The notes under the pieces are model-generated. The model saw only the letters and a program-made list of their open reading frames with translations. It did no database searches and was not told where the DNA came from. From Armigeres subalbatus (lineage: Eukaryota > Arthropoda > Insecta > Diptera > Culicidae), in assembly GCF_024139115.2 (NCBI RefSeq), contig NC_085140.1, positions 433,689,240-433,753,239 of the forward strand: 64,000 nt of DNA, given 5' to 3'. A program made the position numbers and the translations under genes. Shown one piece after another: positions 19,118-31,600 of the stretch. Position 1 is the first letter of the stretch. Every line of letters starts with the position of its first letter.

Positions 19118-21699
19118 TAGGAAGTGCAGCCCATGAATCATGAGTCTTTCACAAACTTTGTTTCGTATGCGTCCCCGGGTTCACAAAGGAACCGTCATGT
19201 GAGAGGTTAGGTTTATTGAACTCCTGCTTCGAGATAAAGACTGCTATTTAGAGTGTGTATGAGGTAGAACAGTCGATAAACGACCCTCAGATACCTGATC
19301 CGTAAGCTAGCGAGTTTCAGGTTTTTGGCCTAACTTGTTATCTGTTGATTAAATTTCAGACAAACGAGTCTTCCCCAGTTAGTTATGGTGGTAATGGTCG
19401 CATTACTTCTATCTTATGCGAAGAAAGGATCAAAGAATCCAGATATCGAATAATTCAACCCTAGACTACGGACCGAACATTCACACTACCAGTGGAGAAT
19501 TTTCAAAGTCGTGCAATTCCTTCTTTTTTGAACTCGGCAAAATTAAGCACCGTTGTAGCTTAGTAAATTTTTAAACTGAACTTCGGCAGAAAATTTCGTT
19601 TATTACTTGTTCTCAGCAAAATATCTACCGTATCTCAGAAACTGAATTGTCACTTTTACTGAGATCTCGGCAAAAATCATGTTAGCAGAAAGTCGGCGGT
19701 GCTCACCTCGGAAAAATAAATAAAAAATGATGAGATCTCGGCGGTAAAAAAATTAATTGTGCAAGTTTATTTTTGTTCTCGCTCCTTTCCTATGAAATAA
19801 GGGAGTGTCAGCATCAATTCAACAGATCTCCATGCATCTCGCGAAGGATATCTAATCTGATAAATAAGTGAATTCTGTGATAGGAGTGTTTTCTGATTAG
19901 TTCGGTGCCAAATTATAGTTAAAACGACGGTGGCCAGAGCCATCCAAAAATCCAAATCACCTGAACCCCATCCACAGGTTCGGAAACGTGAGAACTTGAA
20001 AGCGATTCTTACTTAGCATTCCTCCGAAAACCGCGATTGTTACCGAGAAAACGAGCATCCGAACGGTTCAATCGCCTCATCAAAAAAGGAATGTCAACAC
20101 TTTGCCGAGTTGCCGACGCGTTCGCTGCTCAAAATTCATATCATTACCGCATGCGAGTTATTCAGCGACCGGGCACTGAGCGACGATCGCCATCCAGCAC
20201 TGCCCCGCGGAGAAAGGTGTGAAGAGATGCTTTGCTTCGCTTGCGTTTGAAGAGCTGAAAATCACATCATTATCGTCATCGATTCCATGGCCGTGCTGTT
20301 GCTGCTGCTGGGGTCCCTTCCCGATACTGCCTTCGACGATCAGTTCGTCCCTGTCCGATGCGGCGTGGAAAATTCAGTGCAATGCAGATCAGATCGTTGC
20401 GCGCAGATAACGAAGCGGAATTGCCTCGTCGTCGTCGGTATCCAAGAAGGCCGTAAAAAGTGAGGCATTTCCTTCAGCATGCGAAAAATGCGCTGCTCAT
20501 TGCAGACGTTCGCCCCGGTTTAAAAGTCACAGTGTGTTTAAAATCGTCGGTAGTGAAAATTAAATCAACGGAATTGACGCACTTTGGAGGTTTTCAAGCA
20601 TTCGATGTCAAATGAGAAAGGTTAACTTGGAACTAATAATTCCCTCACTAAGGTAATGACGTTCAAAAGCCATTCACGAATTACATGCTTTTGATGTTTG
20701 CGATTGTTGTTTCTATAACGAAAGTATTTCAGAAGAAAACATCAAGACGATATATTTTGCCAACACGATGAATATGTCGCTGATTGATATTCATACGCAT
20801 TTTAATTCATTAATAACTCCCAAGCCCACCGTGCCATTATTCCGCAACAGCAGGAAGCCAAAAATGCATCAACACCCATCGTCACATCGGGACAGAGATG
20901 ATGGCGATGCACCCGTTATTGCCCGCGCCACTGCAGCTTGATCAACCGACAGGTTGGAATTGGGAAATGCATGACTGGGTACAGTGGGATAGACCCGTCC
21001 CACCAACGTAGGTCTCATCGCGAAACAAAGCCAATTTTGACCGACCTGCACCCGTGAAAAGCACCGCTGTGGTACCATTTCTGGCCAACCGTTGCTCGAT
21101 CCGTGCCAGATAAAAGCCTTTGCCAATTTGGAGCAGCGAAAGCGAAAAATTTTCCTCCGGGATGGCAAACGGCGACCGACCGGCGGTGCGACGGTGATAC
21201 CCAAGCAGAGGAATTGCGCGCTTTTTGAATTAAATCAAATTAAATTGTGACCATAAATTCATCGGATCTGGTGCAACGGCCATCGTACTCGTCGTCGTCG
21301 TTTCGCTGGTCTTCAAATGATCGAGTGGTGAAAACGGGAAAAACGACGACGACAACCGGCATTTGAGGTTTCCTCTTCTTCCGTTGCTGTTTGCTGCACT
21401 AATTTATATGTAAGACAATGATCGTGTTATGCGTTCTGCATGATCATCTCCGGTGATGGATGAATAGCAGTCATACGATCGCGAGGCCCCACAGTAGGTG
21501 AGATCGTATTTTCCATCATTTTTAGCTCGTTTTCTTTATAGCACCGTATCGAATTCCCGCACACAGTCCGTGCCAGGGTGGTGTTCAATGGTTTCGTATA
21601 TTTCTCGATCAGTGTCTCCGGTGGCTCACTATGGGGGAAAAATGGTCATAAAACGACAAACATACCGCATAAAATGGTAATTTTAAACCCCATTCGGTA
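19118..21699. other. Low-repeat stretch, no assignable gene
   Basis: Moderately G+C-rich sequence (20.0-21.4 kb) with short open frames up to about 110 residues that show no recognisable domain. No inverted repeats or arrays stand out. Bases 19,590-19,760 repeat the word CTCGGC(A/G) five or six times (GAGATCTCGGCAAAA, GAGATCTCGGCGGT). It may be low-copy host intergenic or untranslated sequence, which I cannot prove. Confidence 0.35.
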
Positions 21700-22460
21700 C
21701 CAGATTTGGATTGGATTTGGATTGGATTTGGATTGGATTTGGATTGGATTTGGATTGGATTTGGATTTGGATTGGATTTGGATTGGATTTGGATTGGATT
21801 TGGATTGGATTTGGATTGGATTGGTTTGGATTTGGATTGGTTCGATTGGTTTGGATTGATTTGGATTGGTTTGGATTGGTTTGGATTGGTTTGGATTGGT
21901 TTGGATTGGTTTGGATTGGATTTGGATTGGTTTGGATTGGTTTGGATTGGTTTGATTGATTTGGATTGGTTTGGATTGGTTTGGATTGGTTTGGATTGGT
22001 TTGGATTGGTTTGGATTGGTTTGGATTGATTTGGATTGGTTTGATTGGATTTGGATTGGTTTGGATTGCATTTGGATTGGTTTGGATTGGTTTGGATTGA
22101 TTTGGATTGGTTTGGATTGGTTTGGATTGGTTTGGATTGATTTGGATTGGTTTGGATTGGTTTGGATTGATTTGATTGGTTTGGATTGGTTTGGATTGAT
22201 TTGGATTGGATTTGGATTTGATTTGATTGGATTTGGATTTGATTTAGATTGGATTTGGATTAGATTTGGATTGGATTTGGATTGGATTTGGATTGGATTT
22301 GGATTGGATTTGGATTGGATTTGGATTGGATTTGGATTGGATTTGGATTGGATTTGGATTGGATTTGGATTGGATTTGGATTGGTTTTTGATTGAACTTG
22401 GAATAGATTTGAATGGTATTCGGTTTGGTTTTGGATTGGATTAAATTTGGATTGGATTTC
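21700..22460. repeat. 11/10-bp minisatellite (GGATTTGGATT / GGTTTGGATT)
   Basis: About 750 bases of GGATTTGGATT (11 bp) at both edges and GGTTTGGATT (10 bp) in the centre (about 21,830-22,200). The long frames on both strands (IGFGLDLDW and QSKPIQTNPN types) simply reflect the repeat. Confidence 0.95.
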
Positions 22461-24507
22461 GATTTTTATGAGTCTTGTCTTATGGTCATTCACTCGAAAA
22501 CCATAAATACTTTTCACCATATCTTGTTTTCCATTGAATTTAGTTCAGTTAAAAGACAGTTCTCTAATATGAAAACAAATTTCAGCCACCGGATTGCAAT
22601 GACATTGCCCATAGTTTTGCGATTGGTGAAGATGCGGCCAATATCGGTATGCTGTCAGTCCCGTTACCGTTCATTGGTTGCGGTGACGCTGATTGAAAAG
22701 GGAAATTTATGAATTCGTACCAAAGTCTCTGCGGCCGATCTTCCTCTACCATCCACAATAATGGTTAGGACGGTAACATAGAAACCAAATTCTCACTTTC
22801 CGTCCTAATCGTTGGAACTGGTCTCGCTTGATCAGTCAGTCAGTCAGTCGTCATTTCGTCTAAACTCGGCTGTCGGATCGAATTGCATTTTGCACCATCA
22901 CATCGCCGGTCGCATTCTCCGGAGGGAGAGCGAAAAAATGCATCTTCAAAGTCGTATAATTAGCAATCATACATCAAATTTCTCCTTCGGTTCCATTATT
23001 TTCCTCACCCAGCTGTCTTTTCCAATCAATTTCATGTATTATTTACATTTTCCGCGGCTTTGCTCGGTCCCAGCTGGAACGTGTGCTCGTCGTCGTCGTC
23101 GTCGAAGTCGTCATCATCGGTCGGAATCTCCGACTCCTTTTGCTCCTATTAGTAATACCGTCCTCTGCTCCACTAGACGACCATCATCGCATCCAGGTGC
23201 CGCGGGTGCTGGGGTCGGGGAGATAAAAATCAGCTTCTTCTATATAAGGTGTCACTGATTGTGATGCGGTTTGGTGTGTTGTAATTTTTTATCGTTATGT
23301 TTTCGCTCATACACGTTGCTTGCAGCACCATATATTTGCTGTTTTTTTTGTCTCGAACTCTTTCCGATCCATGATCACCACACTCCGGTTGGAATATTGC
23401 TCTGAGGTGATCGCTGAGGCTGCATTTAAGCCGCGAGCAACGAGTGAAGAGATCCGATAGCAAGCGATCTGATTGCCCTTCTAATGAACTTTACGCAATT
23501 CGAGAGGGTTTTTCTGTTTTAGGCAATGCAATAGAAGAACTGTTTGCGAGTAATGCTGCAGATTTCCGGTTGAGCCAAAAGTGGTTAGTTTCATAAAGTT
23601 TCCAGTGAGTCATTGATTGGACAAATGCATTTCAAGAGAAGCCTCGTTGTTCATAAGACTTGCGTCTAGCCAGGGTGAGCATAGTGTGATAAATCAATTC
23701 TTTGGTTTGGTTATGCCAACACATTTTCCTAGAAGAGCTGTATAGGCATGTTTCGCATTGATTAATTCTCTCGAAACTGCAATGTTTGAAAACTCGATGT
23801 GCAAACGCACAGCACGTGAAAGAGTTCAATGGAAAAAATTGCGTATTGCGCATGTTGTCCACAACGATTACGTTGCTGTATTCATAGCTGACCTTTTGTG
23901 TAGGATTCTTATCATATTTGGGCACCTTGAATCAATTAATGCCATTTGGCATCAATACAAGCAAACTTGGGACAAATCACTAGGGGAAACTGGACACACT
24001 GGTTTGAGCCGTATACCCTACAATCGATTCCCTTCCTTTCATATTGTATTTGTGTCATCCCTAACCTCGACCAAACCGCGAGTCTTTCGGTTCCCAAAAA
24101 CTAACACTATGCATAAAAATCATGAAAATGTATTTAAAAATCCTTTCGGCTCCGTAATGCTTCACGGCAAATGAGCCTTTCAAATAAACGATAGTAAAAT
24201 AAAAATAAAAAATCTCTAATTCTTCAAAATGGAAGGAGAACATATATGAAATAATTTATTTTAATTTATAGCATTCTAATAAATCAGCGATGATCTTGCT
24301 ATGTCGGGCCGAACAAATGTGTTTGAACTTTGAATATTGGAAAATTGGAACACGATCTATTGCGTGTTATTTTACTTTCCGAAGAAAGCCAAGAAAACTA
24401 AGAGATTCTGGATGATTGTATTTGAGAGTCGAGCAGAATCAAAAATGAATAAAATCTATAACGAGTATCAGAGATGGAAAATCGGAATTGCACAAGGTTA
24501 ATAAACC
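22461..24507. other. No assignable gene; short simple repeats
   Basis: Contains (CAGT)n at 22,831-22,850 and (GTC)n-like codon runs at 23,085-23,115. The longest frame (23,758-24,174, 138 residues) shows no motif I recognise. Ordinary by eye. Confidence 0.35.
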
Positions 24508-25565
24508 TTAACCATTTTTTTTTTTTTTTTTTACAAGGTAGAATGCATTTACACACTAACCCAGTACACGTGCATTGTAGTTGCCAAACTACCACACGGA
24601 AGTGTACTGGAGTGTCGGAACTCGACCATACCGGTAATACCGACTAAACTCCTTGGGCTCCACCATCGTTTCCCCCAGGAACTACCTCGCAGTACTACTT
24701 CTGGGGGGATGGCAGTACTAAGCGTACTCGCTCATTATCGCTCACACAGGCACTCGTTCCATGCGAGACTGACTTGGGTGCTCGCACACCATTCACTCCA
24801 TTTGAGTCTTACTTGGATGCTCTCCCGGGCGCTCCGCTGCCATGCCTCGAGGTGTCAATAGCGGTAACTGCCTGGGCCTACAGATATTACGCTACGACAT
24901 TCCTGCCTCAGCACAAGCAGATCAATCACACCACTGCCGAAGCAGACCACACGCTACCCTGCCGAAGCAGGGACACTCCCCATGCACCACATGTGCACAA
25001 CTGTAGGTGTGTGGGTACAACCCACTGCTATCCTGCCGCCGAAGCAGCTTCTCCAAAGACCATTCGCTAAATGTGACCCTTTTTCGGGTGCTCACTCTAA
25101 CACTCCACTGCCATGCCTCGAGGTGTCGATAGGTCCCTCGACTCCTACCTTAGCATGTGCAGTCCATACTCAGACTTCTGCTGCGCTTCGAGGTGACAAT
25201 AGCGGTGACGCGGTATGACACTCCTGCCTCAGCACAAACAGATCACTCACTCCCTGCCGAAGCAGCTCACGCGCTACCCTACCGAAGTAGGGACACTCCC
25301 CATGCCAATTGGCACTCCCTGGGCTTGTGCTTTTGAAGCGGCACACAGTCGCTTTGATAGAGTCTGATTACGGGCACTTGTGGTTTTTGGGAGGGATTTT
25401 AGCAGAGCCCACTGCTAAATCCCACCACGCCCTAGGCAGTTCTCCCTGACTCGCAGACAGCTGGGGAGGGGTCGTCAAGCCCTTGGACATGGTCCATGCT
25501 ATCCCTGCTGTCCCTGTTGCCCCAGCCCTCACCATGTATTAACGAATCTGTACTATACCTTACAT
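24508..25565 (-). mobile_element. R1-type element 3' end with poly(A), minus strand
   Basis: A T run at 24,513-24,530 is the poly(A) tail of a minus-strand insertion. Reading down from 25,560 there are subrepeats such as GAGCACCCAAGTCAGTCTCG, two GGAGTGTCCCTNCTTCGG blocks, ACACCTCGAGGCATGGCAG twice, and GAGCGAGTACGCTTAGTACT with CCCCCCAGAAGTAGTACTGC. These words also occur at 9.5-10.1 kb. No protein-coding part remains. I infer a 5'-truncated R1-type copy consisting of its 3' untranslated region. Confidence 0.6.
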
Positions 25566-25694
25566 TTAATTTAATTGTAAAATAACTTATTCAAATTTTG
25601 GCTTTCTCAGTCTGTTGAATTAAGAACCTTACGAAAGACCTTACGACCCTTGATAAAGGCCAATTACAAATTGTAAAACAAAAAAAGAAAGAAT

Positions 25695-28600
25695 CTGTAC
25701 TCGGAAGCCTCCTTTCAAGAGGCTCGAAGGCCTCCTATCAAGAGGCTTGAAGGCCTCCTTTCAAGAGGCTCGAAGGCCTCTTTTCAAGAGGCTCGAAGGC
25801 CTCCTTTCAAGAGGGTCGAAGGCTTCTTTTCATGAGGCTCGGAAGCCTCCTTCCAAGAGGCTCGGAAGCCTCCTTCCAAGAGGCTCGGAAGCCTCCTTCC
25901 AAGAGGCTCGGAAGCCTCCTTCCAAGAGGCTCGGAAGCCTCCTTCCAAGAGGCTCGGAAGCAGTGATGGGAAATGTCAAAAAAATGTCATGGGGTTGCTA
26001 TTACTAATTTGCTAATAACTTTTTTCAAAAGTTGTTTACAATTCGGATTTTTGTATTAACATGTAATGCTTAAAGGATCCTACAACTTTGCCAAACAGGT
26101 CATTGTTCTAAATATACAGTGTGAGGCATGATAACGAATTTAAAAAAATGTCACGGAATGTCATGACATTAATGTCATTTGACACTAATTCGGCTCTCAC
26201 GCCGCCAATTTCAGTTTTAGAGCAATGACCTATTAGAAAAAGTTTTAGTATCCTTTGAGTGCTTTATGTTTATATAAAACATTCGATTGTAAATTACTTG
26301 TGAATAAAGTTATTAACAAATTAGTCCCATGACATCAATATGACATTTCCCGTCACTGCTCGGAAGCCTCCTTCCAAGAGGCTCGGAAGCCTCCTTGCAA
26401 GAGGCTCGGAAGCCTCCTTGCAAGAGGCTCGGAAGCCTCCTTGCAAGAGGCTCGGAAGCCTCCTGTCAGGAGGCTCAAGCCTCCTTCCAAGAGGCTCAGG
26501 AAGCCTCCTTCCAAGAGGCTCGGAAGCCTCCTTCCAAGAGGCTCGGAAGCCTCCTTCGACGAGGCTCAGGAAGCCTCCTTCCAAGAGGCTCAGAGCCTCC
26601 TTCCAAGAGGCTCGGAAGCCTCCTTCCAAGAGGCTCAGAAGCCTCCTTCCAAGAGGCTCTGGAAGCCTCCTTCCAAGAGGCTCAGGCCTCCTTCCAAGAG
26701 GCTCAAGCCTCCTTCCAAGAGGCTCAGAGCCTCCTTCCAAGAGGCTCAAAGCCTCCTTCAAGAGGCTCAGGAAGCCTCCTTCCAAGAGGCTCGGAAGCCT
26801 CCTTCCAAGAGGCTCAAGCCTCCTTCCAAGAGCTGGAGAGCCTCCTTCCAAGAGGCTCCAGCCTCCTTCCCAGAGGCTCGGCCGCCTCCTTCCAAGAGGC
26901 TCGGAAGCCTCCTTCCAAGAGGCCCGGAAGCCTCCCTTCCAAGAGGCTCAGGCCTCCTTCCAAGAGGCTCGGAAGCCTCCTTCCAAGAGGCTCCAGCCTC
27001 CTTCCAAGAGGCTCAGGAAGCCTCCTTCCAAGAGGCTCAGAAGCCTCCTTCCAAGAGGGCTCAGGCCTCCTTCCAAGAGGCCCGGAAGCCTCCTTCCAAG
27101 AGGCTCAGAGCCTCCTTCCAAGAGGCTCGGAAGCCCTCCTTCAAGAGGCCTCAGAGCCTCCTTCCAAGAGGCTCGGAAGCCTCCTTCCAAGAGGCCCGGA
27201 AGCCTCCTTCCAAGAGGCTCAGAAGCCTCCTTCCAAGAGGCTCAAGGCCTCCTCCAAGAGGCCTCAGGAAGCCTCCTCCAAGAGGCTCGGAAGCCTCCTT
27301 CCAAGAGGCTCGGAAGCCTCCTTCCAAGAGGCTCAGAAGCCTCCTACCAAGAGGCTCGGAAGCCTCCTTCCAAGAGGCTCAGAAGCCTCCTTCCAAGAGG
27401 GCTCAGGCCTCCTTCCAAGAGGCTCGGAAGCCTCCTTCCAAGAGGCTCAGGCCTCCTCCAAGAGGCCTCGGAAGCCTCCTTCCAAGAGGCTCAGAAGCCT
27501 CCTTCCAAGAGGCTCGGAAGCCTCCTTCCAAGAGGCTCGGAAGGCGCCTCGCAAGCCTCCTTCCAAGCGCCTCGCTAGCCTCCTGCCAAGAGGCCCGGAA
27601 GCCTCCTCCCAAGAGGCCCGGAAGCCTCCTTCCAAGAGGCTCGGAAGCCTCCTTCCAAGAGGCTCAGAAGCCTCCTTCAAGAGGCCTCAGAAGCCTCCTT
27701 CCAAGAGGCTCAAGCCTCCTTCCAAGAGGCCTCGGAAGCCTCCTTCCAAGAGGCTCGGAAGCCTCCTTCCAAGAGGCCTGGAAGCCTCCTTCCAAGAGGC
27801 CTGGAAGCCTCCTTCCAAGAGGCTCGGAAGCCTCCTCCAAGAGGCTCAGAGCCTCCTTCCAAGAGGCTCGGAAGCCTCCTTCCAAGAGGCTCAGAGCCTC
27901 CTTCCAAGAGGCTCGGGTGCCTCCTTCCAAGAGGCCCGGGTGCCTCCTTCCAAGAGGCCTGGAAGCCTCCCTTCCAAGAGGCTCAGGGAGCCTCCTTCCA
28001 AGAGGCCTGGAGCCTCCTTCCAAGAGGCCCGGGAGCCTCCTCCAAGAGGCCCGGGAGCCTCCTTCCAAGAGGCTCGGAGCCTCCTTCCCAGAGGCTCGGA
28101 GCCTCCTTCCAAGAGGCTCGGGGCCACCTTCCAAGAGGCTCGGAGCCGCCTTCCAAGAGGCTCAGGGCCTCCTTCCAAGAAACTCAGGGCCTCCTTCCAA
28201 GAGGCTCAGGAGCCTCCTTCCAAGAGGCTCAGGGCCTCCTTCCAAGAGGCTCGGAAGCCTCCTTCCAAGAGGCTCGGAAGCCTCCTTCCAGAGGCCTCAG
28301 AGCCTCCTTCCAAGAGGGCTCGGAAGCCTCCTCCAAGAGGCCTGGAAGCCTCCAAGAGGCTCGGAAGCCTCCTTCCAAGAGGCCTGGAAGCCTCCTCCAA
28401 GAGGCTCAGAAGCCTCCTTCCAAGAGGCTCAGGAAGCCTCCTCCAAGAGGCTCAGGAAGCCTCCTCCAAGAGGCTCAGAGCCTCCTTCCAAGAGGGCTCA
28501 GAAGCCTCCTTCAAGAGGCTCGGAAGCCTCCTCCAAGAGGCTCAGAGCCTCCTTCCAAGAGGCTCAGGAAGCCTCCTTCAAGAGGCTCAGGCCTCCTCCA

Positions 28601-31600
28601 AGAGGCTGGAAGCCTCCTTCCAAGAGGCTCTGGAAGCCTCCTTCCAAGAAGAGGCTCAGAAGCCTCCTTCCAAGAGGGCTCGGAAGCCTCCTTCCAAGAG
28701 GCTCAGGAAGCCTCCTTCCAAGAGGCTCAGAAGCCTCCTTCCAAGAGGGCTCAGGAAGCCTCCTTCCAAGAGGCTCAAGCCTCCTTCCAAGAGGGCTCGG
28801 AAGCCTCCTTCCAAGAGGCTCAGGAAGCCTCCTCCAAGAGGCTCAAGCCTCCTTCAAGAGGCTCGAAGCCTCCTTCCAAGAGGCTCAGGAAGCCTCCTTC
28901 CAAGAGGCTCAGGCCTCTCCTTCCAAGAGGCTCAGGCCTCCTTCCAAGAGGCTCGGAAGCCTCCTTCCAAGAGGCCTGGAAGCCTCCTTCCAAGAGGCTC
29001 GGAAGCCTCCTTCCAAGAGGCTCAGAAGCCTCCTTCCAAGAGGCTCAGAAGCCTCCTTCCAAGAGGCTCAGAAGCCTCCTTCCAAGAGGCCTGGAAGCCT
29101 CCTTCCAAGAGGCTCTGGAAGCCTCCTTCCAAGAGGCTCGGATACCTCCTCCAAGAGGCTCAGGAAGCCTCCTTCCAAGAGGCTCAGGAAGCCTCCTTCC
29201 AAGAGGCTCAGGCCTCCTTCCAAGAGCTCAAGCCTCCTTCCAAGAGGCTCAGGAAGCCTCCTTCCAAGAGGCTCGGAAGCCTCCTCCAAGAGGCTCGGAA
29301 GCCTCCTTCCAAGAGGCCTGGAAGCCTCCTTCCAAGAGGCTCGGAAGCCTCCTTCCAAGAGGCCCGGAAGCCTCCTTCCAAGAGGCTCTGGAAGCCTCCT
29401 TCCAAGAGGCTCAGAAGCCTCCTTTCAAGAGGCTCAGAAGCCTCCTCCAAGAGGCTCGGAAGCCTCCTTCCAAGAGGCTCAGAAGCCTCCTTCAAGAGGC
29501 TCAAGCCTCCTTCCAAGAGGCTCAGAAGCCTCCTTCCAAGAGGCTCGGAAGCCTCCTTCCAAGAGGCTCGGAAGCCTCCTTCCAAGAGGCTCAAGCCTCC
29601 TCCAAGAGGCTCAGAGCCTCCTTCCAAGAGGCTCGGAAGCCTCCCTTCCAAGAGGCTCCGGAAGCCTCCTTCCAAGAGGCTCAGGCCTCCTTCCAAGAGG
29701 CTCTGGAAGCCTCCTTCCAAGAGGCTCGGAAGCCTCCTTCCAAGAGGCCTGGAAGCCTCCTTCCAAGAGGCTCAGAAGCCTCCCTTCCAAGAGGCCTCAG
29801 GAAGCCTCCTTCCAAGAGGCTCAGGAAGCCTCCTTCCAAGAGGCTCAGGAAGCCTCCTTCCAAGAGGCTGGAAGCCTCCTCCAAGAGGCCCGGAAGCCTC
29901 CTTCCAAGAGGCTCAGGAAGCCTCCTTCCAAGAGGCTCAAGCCTCCTTCCAAGAGGCTCGGAAGCCTCCTTCCAAGAGGCCTGGAAGCCTCCTTCCAAGA
30001 GGCTCAGAAGCCTCCTTCCAAGAGGCTCGGAAGCCTCCTTCCAAGAGGCTCAGAGCCTCCTTCCAAGAGGCTCAGAGCCTCCTCCAAGAGGCTCGGAAGC
30101 CTCCTTCCAAGAGGCTCGGAAGCCTCCTCCAAGAGGCTCAGGCCTCCTTCCAAGAGGCCTGGAAGCCTCCTTCCAAGAGGCTCAGGCCTCCTTCCAAGAG
30201 GCAGGAAGCCTCCTTCCAAGAGGCTCAGGGCCTCCTTCCAAGAGGCTCAAGCCTCCTTCCAAGAGGCTCGGAAGCCTCCTCCCAAGAGGCTCAGAAGCCT
30301 CCTCCAAGAGGCTCGGAGCCTCCTTCCAAGAGGCTCGGGAAGCCTCCTTCCAAGAGGCTCGGAAGCCTCCTTCCAAGAGGCTCGGAAGCCTCCTTCCAAG
30401 AGGCTCGGAAGCCTCCTTCCAAGAGGCTCGGAAGCCTCCTCCAAGAGGCTCAGGAAGCCTCCTTCCAAGAGGCTCTGGAAGCCTCCTTCCAAGAGGCTCA
30501 GAGCCTCCTTCCAAGAGGCCTGGAAGCCTCCTTCCAAGAGGCCTGGAAGCCTCCTTCCAAGAGGCCTGGAAGCCTCCTTCCAAGAGGCTCGGAAGCCTCC
30601 TTTCAAGAGGCTCTGGAAGCCTCCTTCAAGAGGCTCAGGAAGCCTCCTTTCAAGAGGCTCGGAAGCCTCCTTCCAAGAGGCCTGGAAGCCTCCTTCAAGA
30701 GGCTCAGGAAGCCTCCTTCAAGAGGCTCAGGAAGCCTCCTTTCAAGAGGCCTCGGAAGCCTCCTTTCAAGAGGCTCAGGAAGCCCTTTCAAGAGGCTCAG
30801 GAAGCCTCCTTTCAAGAGGCTCAGAAGCCTCCTCCAAGAGGCCTGGAAGCCTCCATTCAAGAGGCCTGGAAGCCTCCATTCAAGAGGCCTGGAAGCCTCC
30901 ATTCAAGAGGCCTGGAAGCCTCCATCTCAAGAGGCTCGGAAGCCTCCTTTCAAGAGGCCTCAGAAGCCTCCTTTCAAGAGGCTCAGAGCCTCCTTTCAAG
31001 AGGCTCAGAGCCTCCTTTCAAGAGGCTCAGAAGCCTCCTTTCAAGAGGCCTCAAGCCTCCTTTCAAGAGGCTCAGGCCTCCTTTCAAGAGGCTCAGGAAG
31101 CCTCCTTTCAAGAGGCCTGGAAGCCTCCCTTTCAAGAGGCTCAGGAAGCCTCCTTCAAGAGGCCTCAGAGGCCTCCTTTCAAGAGGCCTGGAAGCCTCCT
31201 TCAAGAGGCTCAGAGCCTCCTTTCAAGAGGCCCAGCCTCCTTTCAAGAGGCTCAGAAGCCTCCTTCAAGAGGCCTGGAAGCCTCCTTCAAGAGGCTGGAA
31301 GCCTCCTTTCAAGAGGCTCAGAAGCCTCCTTTCAAGAGGCCTGGAAGCCTCCTTCAAGAGGCTCAGCCTCCTTTCAAGAGGCCTCGGAGGCCTCCTTTCA
31401 AGAGGCTCAGAAGCCTCCTTTCAAGAGGCCTGGAAGCCTCCTTTCAAGAGGCCTGGAAGCCTCCTTTCAAGAGGCTCAAGCCTCCTTTCAAGAGGCCTGG
31501 AAGCCTCCTTTCAAGAGGCCTGGAAGCCTCCTTCCAAGAGGCCTGGAAGCCTCAATTCAAGAGGCCTGAAGCCTCCATTCAAGAGGCTCAGAGCCTCCAT

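Noticed and set aside
20869..21204. 111-residue minus frame as a gene
   Set aside because: No recognisable motif, no neighbours, and an overlapping plus-strand open stretch.
21578..22520. DLDWIWIGFGL and QSKPIQTNPN repeat frames
   Set aside because: Translation of an 11/10-bp minisatellite. No start context or domain.
23758..24174. 138-residue plus frame as a gene
   Set aside because: No motif. Overlapped by a 97-residue minus frame of similar quality.
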